Positions 8,376-17,243 of a DNA stretch of 64,000 bases are shown here, piece by piece. The notes below the pieces were generated by a model. It saw nothing but the letters and a program-made list of their open reading frames with translations. It made no database searches and was not told the DNA's origin. Every line of letters starts with the position of its first letter. Positions within the stretch are counted from its first letter, which is position 1. Source of the stretch: CATOSP01 sp965197545 (GTDB taxonomy: Bacteria; Chloroflexota; Dehalococcoidia; Lucifugimonadales; UBA3495); assembly GCA_965197545.1 (NCBI GenBank), contig CBDANJ010000008.1, forward strand, positions 1,364,001-1,428,000. Direction: 5' to 3'. The position numbers and the translations under genes are program-made.

Positions 8376-11288
8376 CTATCCGTCGTCGGCGACACCAACG
8401 GCTTGCCTCTCCGCGCGAGTGCCGTTGAGGAGGTCTTGGATATAGCGTCCGGTGATCGATTCGGCCATCCCGGCCAACTCCTCCGGCGTGCCCGTGGCGA
8501 TGAGTTCGCCTCCCAGGTCTCCTGCCCCCGGTCCAAGGTCGATGATCCAGTCGGCGTTCCTGATTACGTCCAGGTTGTGCTCGATCAGGATCACGGTGTT
8601 TCCCGCATCAACCAGCCGGTGCAGCACGCGCAGCAAGGCGGCGCAGTCTTCGAAAGACAGGCCCGTGGTTGGCTCGTCCAGCAGGTAGAGGGTCTTGCCC
8701 GTGGCGCGGCGGGAAAGCTCCGTGGACAGCTTCACCCGTTGCGCCTCGCCGCCCGACAGCGTGGTCGCGGGCTGGCCCAACCGGATGTAGCCTAGCCCGA
8801 CGTCCCGTAGGGTTTCCAGCTTGGGCCGGATGCGCGGGAAGTTCTCGAAGAACTCCAGAGCCTGGGCAACCGTCATGTTCAAGACATCGGCGATGCTCTG
8901 ACCCCGGAGCGTGACTTCCAGCGCCTCCCGGTTGTACCGGCTGCCGTGGCATATTTCGCAGGGAACGGTGACATCCGGGAGGAACTGCATCTCGATCTGG
9001 TTGTAGCCTTCGCCGCGGCACGCCTCGCAGCGGCCTCCCTTGACGTTGAAGGAGAACCGGCCAGGCTTATAGCCCCTAACCCTGGCTTCGGGTAGGTTGG
9101 AAAACAGCTCCCGAATCGGCGTAAAGGCCCCGGTGTAGGTCGCGGGATTGCTGCGGGGCGTCCGCCCGATGGGAGATTGGTCGATGTTCACCACCTTGTC
9201 GACGTTCTCGATTCCAACGACCTCGTCATGCTTTCCGGGTAAATCTCTGGCGCGGTAGAGAATCTGGGCCAACCTCTTAAAGAGGATGTCGTAGATCAAG
9301 GTGCTCTTGCCAGAACCGGACACCCCGGTGACGCATACGAGTTGGCCCAGGGGAAACTCGACGTCTATACCCTTCAGGTTGTTCTCCCGCCCGCCGCGGA
9401 TGGCCATAAACTTGCCGTTGCCTGGCCGCCGCTCATCCGGAACAGACACCTTCTTCCGGCCGCTTAGGTATGCGCCGGTGAGGGACTCCGGGGCGTCCAT
9501 TACGTCCTGGAGCGTGCCTGCCACCACCACCTTCCCGCCGTGCTCTCCCGCTCCTGGGCCGAGGTCGGCGATGAAGTCGGCGGCGCGCATCATCGCTTCG
9601 TCGTGCTCCACCACGACCACCGTGTTGCCCATGTCCCGCAGGCTGCTCAACGTGCCAATGAGCCGGTAGTCGTCTGCTGGGTGCAACCCAACCGTCGGCT
9701 CGTCGCAGACATAGAGCACTCCGGTAAGCCCCGAGCCAATCTGTGTAGCCAGGCGGACCCGTTGGGCCTCGCCGCCTGAGAGGGTGCGGGCCGTGCGGTC
9801 CAGGGTCACATAGTCCAGGCCAATGTTCTCGAGGAACCGCAGCCGACCTTCGATCTCTTTGAGTATCTGGTTGCCGATGGTCTTCTGGCGGACGGTCAAT
9901 GTGGAGCCGAAATGTTTGACCGGGGCGTCGGGATCGATGTCTTGTACCCAGTCCAGGGCTTGCCCAATGTTCCTGGCGCAAACATCCATGATTCCCGACT
10001 CGCAGACCTTTACGGCCAGCGCTTCGGGACGCAGACGCTTGCCTTCGCATGCACGGCAATTCCGAGCCGCCATGTAACGCTCGATGTCCTGGCGGGTATG
10101 GTCCGACTCGGTCTGCTTGTAACGCCGCTCTAGGTTGGGAATCACACCCTCGAAGGATGTGTCCCAACTGTAGGTACGCCCCCGGTGGGTGCGGTGGCGA
10201 ACCGTTACTTTCTTCGTTCCGTTGCCGTAGAGGACCAGGTCAAGCTGCTCTTTGGTCAGGTCCTTGACCGGCGACTTGGCGGAGAAGCCGTTGGCGGTGG
10301 CGATGGACTCCAGCACACTTACATACCAACTACTGGCGGGGCCGCTCCGAGACCAGGGGGCGATGGCTCCCTCGGTCAACGACAGGTTTTTGTTGTGGAC
10401 CACCAGTTCAGGGTCTATCTCCAGCTTGTAGCCCAGACCGGTGCAATCGCTACAGGCCCCGTGGGGGCTGTTGAAACTGAAGGTCCTGGGCTCGATTTCC
10501 GGCAGGCTGGTCCCGCAGCGCACGCAGGCGAATTGTTCCGAGAATACCAACTCCTCGCCGTCTTCCACGTGGACCTGCAAAACGCCATCGCCCTCTCTGA
10601 GGGCGGTTTCCACCGACTCGGCGACCCTGGTCATCTCGGTGTCTTCCCGCACGATCAGCCGGTCCACCACGATCTCTATGTAATGCCATTTCTGCCGGTT
10701 GAGGTTGAGGTCGCCCATCTCGTCCAGCACGTGGACTTCGCCGTTGACCCGGACCCGGACGAATCCGCCGCTGCGGGCGGTCTCGAAGACGTCCTTGTGT
10801 TCCCCCTTCTTGCGCCGGATCTTCGGGGCAAGAAGCAGCAGGCGGCTGCCTTCAGGCAGCGACATTATGGCGTCGACAATCTGTTGGATGGTCTGCCGCT
10901 CCACCGGCCGGCCGCATTTGGGGCAGTGCGGGGTCCCGACGCGGGCAAAGAGCAAGCGCAGGTAGTCGTAGATCTCGGTGACGGTGCCCACAGTGGAACG
11001 GGGGTTGTGGGAGACGCCTTTCTGGTCGATGGAGATGGCGGGGGACAGGCCTTCGATGTAGTCAACGTCCGGCTTATCCATCCTGCCGAGAAACTGCCGG
11101 GCATAGGCCGAGAGGGATTCCACGTAGCGGCGTTGCCCTTCTGCGTAGATGGTGTCGAAGGCCAGCGAACTCTTACCCGACCCGGAAACGCCGGTAATGA
11201 CCACCAGCTTCTCCCTGGGGATGGTCACGTCGACGTTTTTAAGGTTGTGCTCGCGCGCGCCCTTGACGTGAATGAATTCCTGGGGCAT
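8376..11288 (-). CDS. uvrA: excinuclease ABC subunit A
   Basis: UvrA scans DNA for bulky lesions and loads UvrB in nucleotide excision repair. The 970-residue protein has both ABC modules: Walker A GVSGSGKSS near residue 30 and GVSGSGKST in the second half, and signature motifs LSGGEAQRVRLATQIGSG and LSGGEAQRVKLSTELSRR. The zinc modules include CVRCG...CSDC and CEACRGEG...CEICHGS. The start MPQEFIHVKGAREHNL at 11288 is chosen over an upstream ATG because it matches the family N-terminus and has an AGGTGG about 8 bases upstream. The gene looks intact, although its neighbours are damaged. Confidence 0.97.
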   Translation of the reverse strand: MPQEFIHVKGAREHNLKNVDVTIPREKLVVITGVSGSGKSSLAFDTIYAEGQRRYVESLSAYARQFLGRMDKPDVDYIEGLSPAISIDQKGVSHNPRSTVGTVTEIYDYLRLLFARVGTPHCPKCGRPVERQTIQQIVDAIMSLPEGSRLLLLAPKIRRKKGEHKDVFETARSGGFVRVRVNGEVHVLDEMGDLNLNRQKWHYIEIVVDRLIVREDTEMTRVAESVETALREGDGVLQVHVEDGEELVFSEQFACVRCGTSLPEIEPRTFSFNSPHGACSDCTGLGYKLEIDPELVVHNKNLSLTEGAIAPWSRSGPASSWYVSVLESIATANGFSAKSPVKDLTKEQLDLVLYGNGTKKVTVRHRTHRGRTYSWDTSFEGVIPNLERRYKQTESDHTRQDIERYMAARNCRACEGKRLRPEALAVKVCESGIMDVCARNIGQALDWVQDIDPDAPVKHFGSTLTVRQKTIGNQILKEIEGRLRFLENIGLDYVTLDRTARTLSGGEAQRVRLATQIGSGLTGVLYVCDEPTVGLHPADDYRLIGTLSSLRDMGNTVVVVEHDEAMMRAADFIADLGPGAGEHGGKVVVAGTLQDVMDAPESLTGAYLSGRKKVSVPDERRPGNGKFMAIRGGRENNLKGIDVEFPLGQLVCVTGVSGSGKSTLIYDILFKRLAQILYRARDLPGKHDEVVGIENVDKVVNIDQSPIGRTPRSNPATYTGAFTPIRELFSNLPEARVRGYKPGRFSFNVKGGRCEACRGEGYNQIEMQFLPDVTVPCEICHGSRYNREALEVTLRGQSIADVLNMTVAQALEFFENFPRIRPKLETLRDVGLGYIRLGQPATTLSGGEAQRVKLSTELSRRATGKTLYLLDEPTTGLSFEDCAALLRVLHRLVDAGNTVILIEHNLDVIRNADWIIDLGPGAGDLGGELIATGTPEELAGMAESITGRYIQDLLNGTRAERQAVGVADDG

Positions 11289-11481
11289 ACAAACCCACCT
11301 GCCACACAATGATTCTTGGCCCATTTTAGCACTCTTGCTCAACCGCTCGCTCCACTATCTGAGATAAAATACGCGAGGTCTATGCGTTGGAAAGAGACAT
11401 TTCAGCCCGCCTAACGCAGCAGATATGCACCGAGTGTTTCGGTTAAACAGGCGGGGACGCACCTTGCACCGGGAGGCCAGG

Positions 11482-11832
11482 ATGCAAACTTTCAAATATA
11501 GGTCCGCCAGTCGAGATTTACTGGGTCAAGCGATTCGGGAACTAGCGGATGGAGACACTCGCCAGGCATCAGAGAAGGGGTGGGGAGCGGCGGCGCAGAT
11601 GGCGAAAGCCGTTGCGGAGGATAGAGGCTTGCCGCACAACGCCCACGCATTGCTCTACGAAGCAATCAGGAGCATGGCGGAGGACGTCGGCGACCGGCAA
11701 ATGTCGACTCTTTTTCACGTGGCCGGAAACCTGCACACCAACTTCTACGAGGACTGGTTTTCGCCCGAAGTAGTAGCGTCAGGGTTGCGGGATGTGGAAT
11801 CATTGCTGGACAAGTTGGAACCCCTCCTTTAG
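11482..11832 (+). CDS. PaREP1-type HEPN-like small protein, paralogue of 5180-5530
   Basis: Same length and pattern as the gene at 5180-5530: ASEKGWGAAAQMAKAVAEDR, HALLYEAIRSM, LHTNFYEDWF and a terminal LLDKLEPLL. The start at 11482 gives an N-terminus that aligns with the paralogue (MQTFKYRSASRDLLGQ against MQGQLYREASRPLLAQ) and has GGGAGG 7 bases upstream. The function is unknown. The divergent pair may mark the ends of a transferred or rearranged block. Confidence 0.7.
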   Translation: MQTFKYRSASRDLLGQAIRELADGDTRQASEKGWGAAAQMAKAVAEDRGLPHNAHALLYEAIRSMAEDVGDRQMSTLFHVAGNLHTNFYEDWFSPEVVASGLRDVESLLDKLEPLL

Positions 11833-12007
11833 CCGGACCATTCAGGTTTGTATCGACCGGCGCGTGACCATGCCGTCGTAAGAACCTCATAGCGCCTCTG
11901 GCGGTCCGTGCACCTCTGATGAAAGTCCGTGATGGAACCTCGAGAATAGTCTAAAGTATAATTGAAACTATCTTCTGCCAACCCCGGGCTCCGCAGGTGA
12001 TTTCTAT

Positions 12008-12323
12008 ATGCGTAACGCACTCTACTACGGTGACGATCTCCAAGTCTTGCGGGACCACATCCCAGACGGGTCGGTGGACCTCCTCTACCTGGACCCGCCG
12101 TTCAACTCCAACGCCTCTTACAACGTCCTGTTCAAGGAGAAGACCGGCGAAGAGTCCCCTGCCCAGATCAAGGCCTTCACGGACACCTGGGAGTGGACGT
12201 CCGAGGCAGAATACACCTTCGGCGTGGACCTAATTCAGAACCCGAACGTTCCGTCAGCGGTCAAAGAGATGATCGGCGCGTTCCGCCAGTTCATCGGCCA
12301 AAATGCCATGATGGCCTACCTGA
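12008..12323 (+). pseudogene. site-specific DNA methyltransferase (Mod-like), N-terminal fragment 1
   Basis: MRNALYYGDDLQVLRDHIPD followed by LLYLDPPFNSNASYNVLFKE: the DPPF motif IV of beta-class N6-adenine/N4-cytosine methyltransferases, as in type III Mod proteins. The frame continues through IGAFRQFIGQNAMMAYL (about 105 residues) and then passes at about 12323 directly into the interior of an ISAs1 transposase. The SAM-binding half is missing. An almost identical beginning recurs at 13682. No restriction partner is present. Confidence 0.85.
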
Positions 12324-13011
12324 GTTGCTGAAGCTGCTGGACGTGTCGGGTTGCATCGTGACCATTGACGCCATGGGTTGCCGGAAGAAGATAGCCCGGC
12401 AGATTGTGAGCCAGGAAGCCGATTACGTTCTGGAGGTGAAGGAAAACCGGCGGAAGTTGCTGGAGGATGTGGCAGACCTGTTTTCCTGCGGACAGAGGAC
12501 CGGATTCGCGGATATGGAGCACGATTTCCGCCAGACCGTGGGCAGCGGGCACGGACGCATTGAAATCCGGCGCTGTTGGACCATTGACGACCCGGAGCAG
12601 TTATCCTACCTGGATACCCGAGGTGATTGGCCTGGGTTGCGGAGCATCGGGATGGTCACGGCGGAACGATGTCAAGCGGAACGATGTCAAGCGGACCAAG
12701 TGTCGGTGGAAACCCGCTATTACATCTCCAGTCTGGAGTCGGATGCCCAGCGGTTCTTGCAGGCGACTCGAAACCATTGGGGTATCGACAATCACCTCCA
12801 TTGGGTGCTGGACGTGTCCTTCAGGGAAGACGAAAGCCGGGTAAGAACCGGGAACGCACCGGAAAACCTGGCGATAGTCCGGCACATGGCCCTTAACCTG
12901 CTGCGCCAAGACCGGACCTCCAAAGCCTCTATCAAAGCCAAACGCAAGTTGGCAGGCTGGGACAATAACTACCTGCTATCCATCCTCTCCAATTAGAATG
13001 CGTTTGCCCTG
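12324..13011 (+). mobile_element. ISAs1-family element, 3' remnant with the transposase C-terminus
   Basis: The transposase starts in mid-gene at PELLKLLDVSGCIVTIDAMG and reads to a stop at 12996, including IDNHLHWVLDVSFREDESR with the catalytic Glu region. The right inverted repeat survives in degenerate form (AATGCGTTTGCCCTG, ending at 13011). The left half is absent because the element is fused to the methyltransferase fragment, probably by a deletion. A 15-bp tandem duplication (GAACGATGTCAAGCG, about 12664-12693) adds ERCQA in frame. Confidence 0.85.
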
Positions 13012-13070
13012 GGTCAGGAGTGTTGGTTTTGTCTCCATGATATGCTCCTATTTACAATTACTCTATCGTC

Positions 13071-13604
13071 TTACTCATTCTGGCTGCTGTGTTTGGCTAT
13101 CGGAGGCATTAGACCAAAGAATCGTTCCGCTTTTTTAACTACCTCGTCAACGTTATCCGTTCGGAACACTTCGGTGTGAAGTTGTTCGCAGTCTTGCGTG
13201 ATACACTCAATCCCAGTTTTCTCCCATAGGAGCTTGCAAGGCTATTTCCTGATGATCTTGGAAAAAGGCGCAGATGTTCGGTGGCTCCTCAATCGTTCAC
13301 CGATGTCTGTTGTAAATCCAACTTTGAAGCGCCCTGGGTCATACTGTGGCTCCAATTGGACTATGTAGAAAACTCCAGAACCCTCGGAGGGTGCCTCGCT
13401 ATCAGAGTTATCCATGCCATTCAATAGCCCCCTCAGTTCTTCGTAATCATCGGCCGTGATGTACGAAATGGCTTGCCCTCGTGCTTGGTCGCTTTTCCTT
13501 TTGATAGTCTTGATCCCTAACCGGTTCACAAGTTTGTGTATAGACTGTCGCCGCCTGCCGTGAGCATCAGCAATTTCAATTATCGAAATTAGATGCTGAT
13601 CCAT
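13071..13604 (-). pseudogene. GIY-YIG nuclease-type protein with an in-frame TAG
   Basis: From ATG 13604 (MDQHLISIIEIADAHGRRRQ, an HTH-like region) the protein reads to a GIY-YIG-like module, GVFYIVQLEP...FKVGFTTDIGERLRSHRTSAPF, typical of T5orf172/Mug113 domains. A TAG at 13242-13244 stops it after SKIIRK, but the same frame continues PCKLLWEKTGIECITQDCEQ to a TAA at 13071, the expected family ending. Homologues have Trp at the stop position (TWPCKLLWE), so a single TGG-to-TAG change explains it. It is probably a fresh pseudogene; the truncated 120-residue product lacks the last helices. Confidence 0.8.
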
Positions 13605-13681
13605 GTTGTCCCCCTTGGTCCCTTTGCAACGTGTGCCGGAGATAGGCGTCCAGTCTTTCATTACAGCAGGGAGAAACCGAT

Positions 13682-13838
13682 TTGCGCAACACCCTCTACT
13701 ACGGCGACAATCTCCAGGTACTGCGGGACTACATACCCGCCCAGTCGGTGGACCTGGTCTACGTGGACCCTCCGTTCAACTCCAACGCCTCTTACAACGT
13801 GCTTTTCAAGGAAAAGACTGGCGAGGAGTCTCCGGCCC
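13682..13838 (+). pseudogene. site-specific DNA methyltransferase (Mod-like), N-terminal fragment 2
   Basis: A TTG start with GGGAG upstream gives RNTLYYGDNLQVLRDYIPAQ, then LVYVDPPFNSNASYNVLFKE and KTGEESPA, after which homology ends within one codon. This is the same gene as the fragment at 12008 but a distinct allele. The break lies 8 bp from the stop of the oppositely oriented antitoxin at 13847. Neither fragment retains the SAM-binding or target-recognition parts. Confidence 0.85.
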
Positions 13839-13846
13839 GACTCTGC

Positions 13847-14065
13847 CTACCGCTCTCTACCTTCACGGACAATGTCGACTATTTCCCTACTGGTGAAGCT
13901 GAGGTCTACCGCTTCAACGTCCATCGGAGACCCTGCGGATGGCTCGGGTCTCAACACGTACACCCGGCCGTCTCTGCGGCGAATTTTTACCGCACCGTCA
14001 CGATGGGCAGTGTCCAACAGGGCTGCCAGGTTCTGCCTAGCTTCCGAATACGTATAGACTTTCAC
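13847..14065 (-). CDS. Phd/YefM-type antitoxin
   Basis: A 72-residue protein starting MKVYTYSEARQNLAALLDTA, the Phd/YefM DNA-binding fold with its usual SEARxNLxxLLD pattern, then AVKIRRRDGRVYVLRPEP. It overlaps the upstream PIN toxin gene by 4 bp (ATGA) and so is translationally coupled to it. The order is toxin first, antitoxin second, the reverse of most vapBC pairs. It should neutralise the PIN toxin and repress the operon. Confidence 0.85.
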   Translation of the reverse strand: MKVYTYSEARQNLAALLDTAHRDGAVKIRRRDGRVYVLRPEPSAGSPMDVEAVDLSFTSREIVDIVREGRER

Positions 14066-14475
14066 GATTCGATCTCCAAGACTTGCACGCCGATCAGTGG
14101 CGCTGTATCCGTGAGCCTTAAGTCCAAGGTCAGAAGTGGAGAGCGCATATTTAGCGCGCAGGCTAATACGTACGCATCGTAAGCGTATATGCCTAACCGA
14201 TCAGAGATTTCCAACGCTTGACCAAGGTCAACGTCTATGAACCGGAATGTCATTTGTTCGTAGCTCCGGACTGCCCGCTTTGCTTGGTCTAAAGAGACCC
14301 TTCGACGGCGGAACATCGCGGAGAAAGCGTTTCCGACCTCCCAGTGAATCGATGGGGGAGCGACCAAACTGGCGCCGGTAGTAAGTTCCAAAATAACCGG
14401 GCGCTCGGGCTCGTTTGCTATGACAGCTATGATTGCTGACGTGTCGACGACTACATCCACAGGGCAATTGTACAA
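14062..14475 (-). CDS. PIN-domain toxin (VapC-type)
   Basis: A 137-residue PIN ribonuclease with its acidic site visible: VVVDTSAIIAVI near the N-terminus, IHWEVGNAF, YAYDAYVLACAL and LLTLDLRL. These enzymes cleave tRNA or rRNA in a metal-dependent way. Its stop overlaps the start of the Phd-type antitoxin. The start is uncertain: an ATG at 14475 (MYNCPVDVVVD) or an internal GTG a few codons later. It looks intact. Confidence 0.88.
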   Translation of the reverse strand: MYNCPVDVVVDTSAIIAVIANEPERPVILELTTGASLVAPPSIHWEVGNAFSAMFRRRRVSLDQAKRAVRSYEQMTFRFIDVDLGQALEISDRLGIYAYDAYVLACALNMRSPLLTLDLRLTDTAPLIGVQVLEIES

Positions 14476-14579
14476 TTGTCCCGAATCGCGGTCAACCGAC
14501 GTGCAAAAGAACAGCCCCGGTACCCAGGGTTAGGCGCCACGCGACGCAAGGTGTATCAATCGACCAGAAGCCGCGACCC

Positions 14580-15959
14580 CTACTCCATCCCCAACTCGTG
14601 AGCGGCGGCTCCGATGACCCGGTCCAGGGCCGATACTATGTCGTCGATCTCTCCCGCCGTTACGCACAGGGGCGGGGCTATGTTGGTGATCTCGCCGCCC
14701 CGGAGCAGAATCCCGTTTTCAGACAGGGCCTGGGTGATGCGGGAGCCTAGCTCAGCTTCCGGCGGGAACTGCTCCTTCGTCTCCCGGTCCTTGACCAGCT
14801 CAAGGGCGCAGAAGAGGCCCAACCCGCGGGCGTCGCCGATGATGGAGTGCTTCTCCTTCAGTTCGTTCAGGCCGTCCAAAAGGTATGTGCCCATGCGGGC
14901 CGAGTTCTCCACCAGCCCTTCATCCTCCATGATCTGGATGTTTCTCAACGACGCAGCGGCGGCGACGGGATGGCCTCCGAAGGTGATTACGTGGCGGAAC
15001 GCGGCCCGCTGGCTGCCGATGAAGGCGTCGGAGATGGGCTTGCGGGTGATCGCCGCGCCCATGGGGATGTAACCGCTGGTGATCCCCTTGGCCACAGTCA
15101 TGATGTCCGGCGTTACGCCCCAATGCTCACAGGCGAACATCTTGCCCGTGCGTCCAAACCCGGTAATGACCTCGTCGGCGATGAGCAGACAGCCGTGGCG
15201 GTCGCACACCTCCCTCAGCATGGGCCAGTAGTTGTCTCCGGGCACCACCGCCCCATAGGGGCTGGCTATGGGTTCGGCGACTACAGCGGCAACCGAGTCA
15301 GGTCCCTGGAACTTGATGATGTCTTCAATGGCGTTGACGCACTTCTCAGCGCATTCCTCGGGAGTCGTGCCGCCGTATTCGCAGCGGTATGGGTTGGGCT
15401 GCGGCCCGTGGAATACCCCACCCAGCAGAGGCTCGTAGTCTGTTTTGGGGAAGAGGGGCGTGCCGCCCAGGGAGAGAGTGGCGAAAGTTGCTCCGTGATA
15501 AGAGCCCCTGCGGCTAATAAACTTGTACCTTCCCGGCTCCCCCACCCGCTTGAAATAGGCGCGGGCCAGTTTCATCGCCGTCTCTACCGACTCCGACCCT
15601 CCGCTGGTAAAGAAGGAGCGGGACAGGTCTCCGGGAGTGATGGAGGCGATCTTTTCGGCCAGCTTGATTGCGGGTTCGGTGGTGGTGCCAGCAGGCATGT
15701 ATGTTAGCTTCAGCATCTGTTCGTATGCGGCGTCAGCGATCTCGGTGCGGCCGTAGCCAACATTCTTGAGCCACAGCCCGGACATGGCGTCGATGTAGCT
15801 GTTACCCAGGGCGTCGGTTACATGGACACCCTTCCCGCCGGTGAATATCTGGGGCTCTCCCTTCTCCGCCATGTCGCTGGGCTCTCTCATATATACCCAT
15901 AGGTGCTCCAGCGCCGACTCTTGAAGTTGTTGGACTTCGGTAGCTGTGTGGGTGACCAT
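14580..15959 (-). CDS. class III (omega) aminotransferase, PLP-dependent
   Basis: A 459-residue fold-type I PLP enzyme. Recognisable parts: FTGGKGVHVTDALGNSYID at the start, SFFTSGGSESVETAMKLARA (cofactor phosphate binding), SRRGSYHGATFATLSLGG, LLIADEVITGFGRTG (the Asp that contacts PLP) and TVAKGITSGYIPMGA, whose Lys forms the Schiff base. It resembles taurine/beta-alanine-pyruvate aminotransferases; the substrate cannot be read from sequence. The start at 15959 is chosen for its AAGGAGT; an upstream ATG in the same frame would run through a repeat. It precedes no obvious partner. Confidence 0.93.
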   Translation of the reverse strand: MVTHTATEVQQLQESALEHLWVYMREPSDMAEKGEPQIFTGGKGVHVTDALGNSYIDAMSGLWLKNVGYGRTEIADAAYEQMLKLTYMPAGTTTEPAIKLAEKIASITPGDLSRSFFTSGGSESVETAMKLARAYFKRVGEPGRYKFISRRGSYHGATFATLSLGGTPLFPKTDYEPLLGGVFHGPQPNPYRCEYGGTTPEECAEKCVNAIEDIIKFQGPDSVAAVVAEPIASPYGAVVPGDNYWPMLREVCDRHGCLLIADEVITGFGRTGKMFACEHWGVTPDIMTVAKGITSGYIPMGAAITRKPISDAFIGSQRAAFRHVITFGGHPVAAAASLRNIQIMEDEGLVENSARMGTYLLDGLNELKEKHSIIGDARGLGLFCALELVKDRETKEQFPPEAELGSRITQALSENGILLRGGEITNIAPPLCVTAGEIDDIVSALDRVIGAAAHELGME

Positions 15960-16008
15960 GATTACTCCTTCGTGATTCGGAATGGATCGTTCACACGCAC
16001 TTAACATT

Positions 16009-16129
16009 AAGTCCCCTCTCCCACGGGGAGAGGGATAGGGTGAGGGCAGTCCCCACTGTGTGCCAACTTGGCTTTCGCCGGACGCTCCCCTCATCCTAGC
16101 CTTCTCCCTCAAGGGAGAAGGGACTCCTA
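16009..16129. repeat. intergenic inverted repeat
   Basis: GTCCCCTCTCCCACGGGGAG at one end and its degenerate inverse CTTCTCCCTCAAGGGAGAAG at the other, with GGGTGAGGG and CCCTCATCC inside. It forms nested hairpins between the LLM and aminotransferase genes and could act as a terminator or mRNA-stability element. It carries no coding content. Confidence 0.65.
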
Positions 16130-16137
16130 ACACGCTC

Positions 16138-17016
16138 CTAACGAAACTCAGGTAAGACCTCACTCGCCAGCATCTCCATCGCGGGCAACATTTCGGCGGC
16201 GTCTCGGGTGTTGGGAGAAACGACAATGCGCCGGACGCCAATGTCCTCGAAAGCGCGGGCTTTCTGCAGGATTTCCGCTGCCTTGTTTCCCAACGAAAAT
16301 CTTCCTTCCCGGCCCTCTCCCATCGGGATGCTGACCGACACCGGGACCGCCGACGGGTCCCTCCCAGCGGCTTCGGTACGTTCCCGCAGGTAACGCATGG
16401 CCTGGCTCAGTTCCTCGGGTGGCAACGCGGTAGGATGCCAGCCATCTCCCACCCGTCCGGCCCGCCGTATCGCCGCCCGGCTGGTCCCGCCAATAATCAG
16501 CGGGACGCCGGACCGCTGCGCTGGTTTTGGCGAGAACTTCATCCCGGAAAAGCTGCTGAAGCGGCCCTCGAAGCTGGGGTCTTCCTGGGTCCACAGTTCC
16601 CGCATTACCGCGATAGCTTCGTCGGTGTATGCCCCTCTTTCGGCGAAGGGGACACCCATGGCCTCCATCTCCTGCTCGATGACCCCCACGCCGATACCCA
16701 GCATCAACCTGCCACCGGACATGGCGTCCAGGGTAGCCGCGGTCTTGGCCAGCCTGATGGGGTTGTGGTATGGGATAACCAGTACGCTGGTGCCAAGCAG
16801 AATTTTGGAGGTCGTAGCCGCGACGTAGCTCAAGATGGCCAACGGCTCGTAGTAGGGCCGGTCGCCGATCCTATCGTAGACGTAGCTGGCGTTGAAAACA
16901 TGCTCGCTGGCCCAGACCGAATCGAAGCCAAATTCCTCGGCCTGTTTGGCCAGGGTCAAGACGTCCTGCACGTCCTCCATGCCCTGATTGTTGGAGAGGG
17001 AGAACCCAAAATCCAT
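16138..17016 (-). CDS. LLM-class flavin-dependent oxidoreductase (F420-type)
   Basis: A luciferase-like monooxygenase-fold protein of about 292 residues: MDFGFSLSNNQ at the start, FGFDSVWASEHVF, TTSKILLGTSVLVIPYHNPI, ATLDAMSGGRLMLGIGVGV and VPLIIGGTSRAAIRRAGRVG. These patterns are typical of the F420-dependent LLM subfamily of Actinobacteria and Chloroflexota. The likely role is oxidation or reduction of a small organic substrate; which one is unknown. The ATG at 17016 follows AGGTCC. The aminotransferase downstream runs the same way, separated by the repeat at 16009. Confidence 0.9.
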   Translation of the reverse strand: MDFGFSLSNNQGMEDVQDVLTLAKQAEEFGFDSVWASEHVFNASYVYDRIGDRPYYEPLAILSYVAATTSKILLGTSVLVIPYHNPIRLAKTAATLDAMSGGRLMLGIGVGVIEQEMEAMGVPFAERGAYTDEAIAVMRELWTQEDPSFEGRFSSFSGMKFSPKPAQRSGVPLIIGGTSRAAIRRAGRVGDGWHPTALPPEELSQAMRYLRERTEAAGRDPSAVPVSVSIPMGEGREGRFSLGNKAAEILQKARAFEDIGVRRIVVSPNTRDAAEMLPAMEMLASEVLPEFR

Positions 17017-17243
17017 CACTGGACCTCGTTAGGTACCGTGAATTACAAGGTGAGGCCAGTGTATCATTAGCCCCCCTGCGCCACAATTCCGTCAGCCGCC
17101 GGAACACCCTCACACTCCACTCCTCCCTGACAGAGCGGCGGAAACTAACCTCGCGACCATTTGGTTGAAGCCATATTTAGTTTCGGTTAAGCTGTCGACG
17201 AAACCCGGTCTACCAAGACCTATTCTCCGTAGGAGAGCACAGC

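Noticed and set aside
10185..11312. A long open frame opposite uvrA
   Set aside because: It is the antisense shadow of uvrA, as are the long frames opposite the FAD oxidase (18297-19349) and the aminotransferase (14847-15707).
13242..13244. TAG as pyrrolysine or programmed read-through
   Set aside because: There is no sign of pyl genes, the position is Trp in relatives, and TGG to TAG is a single-base change; a nonsense mutation is simpler.
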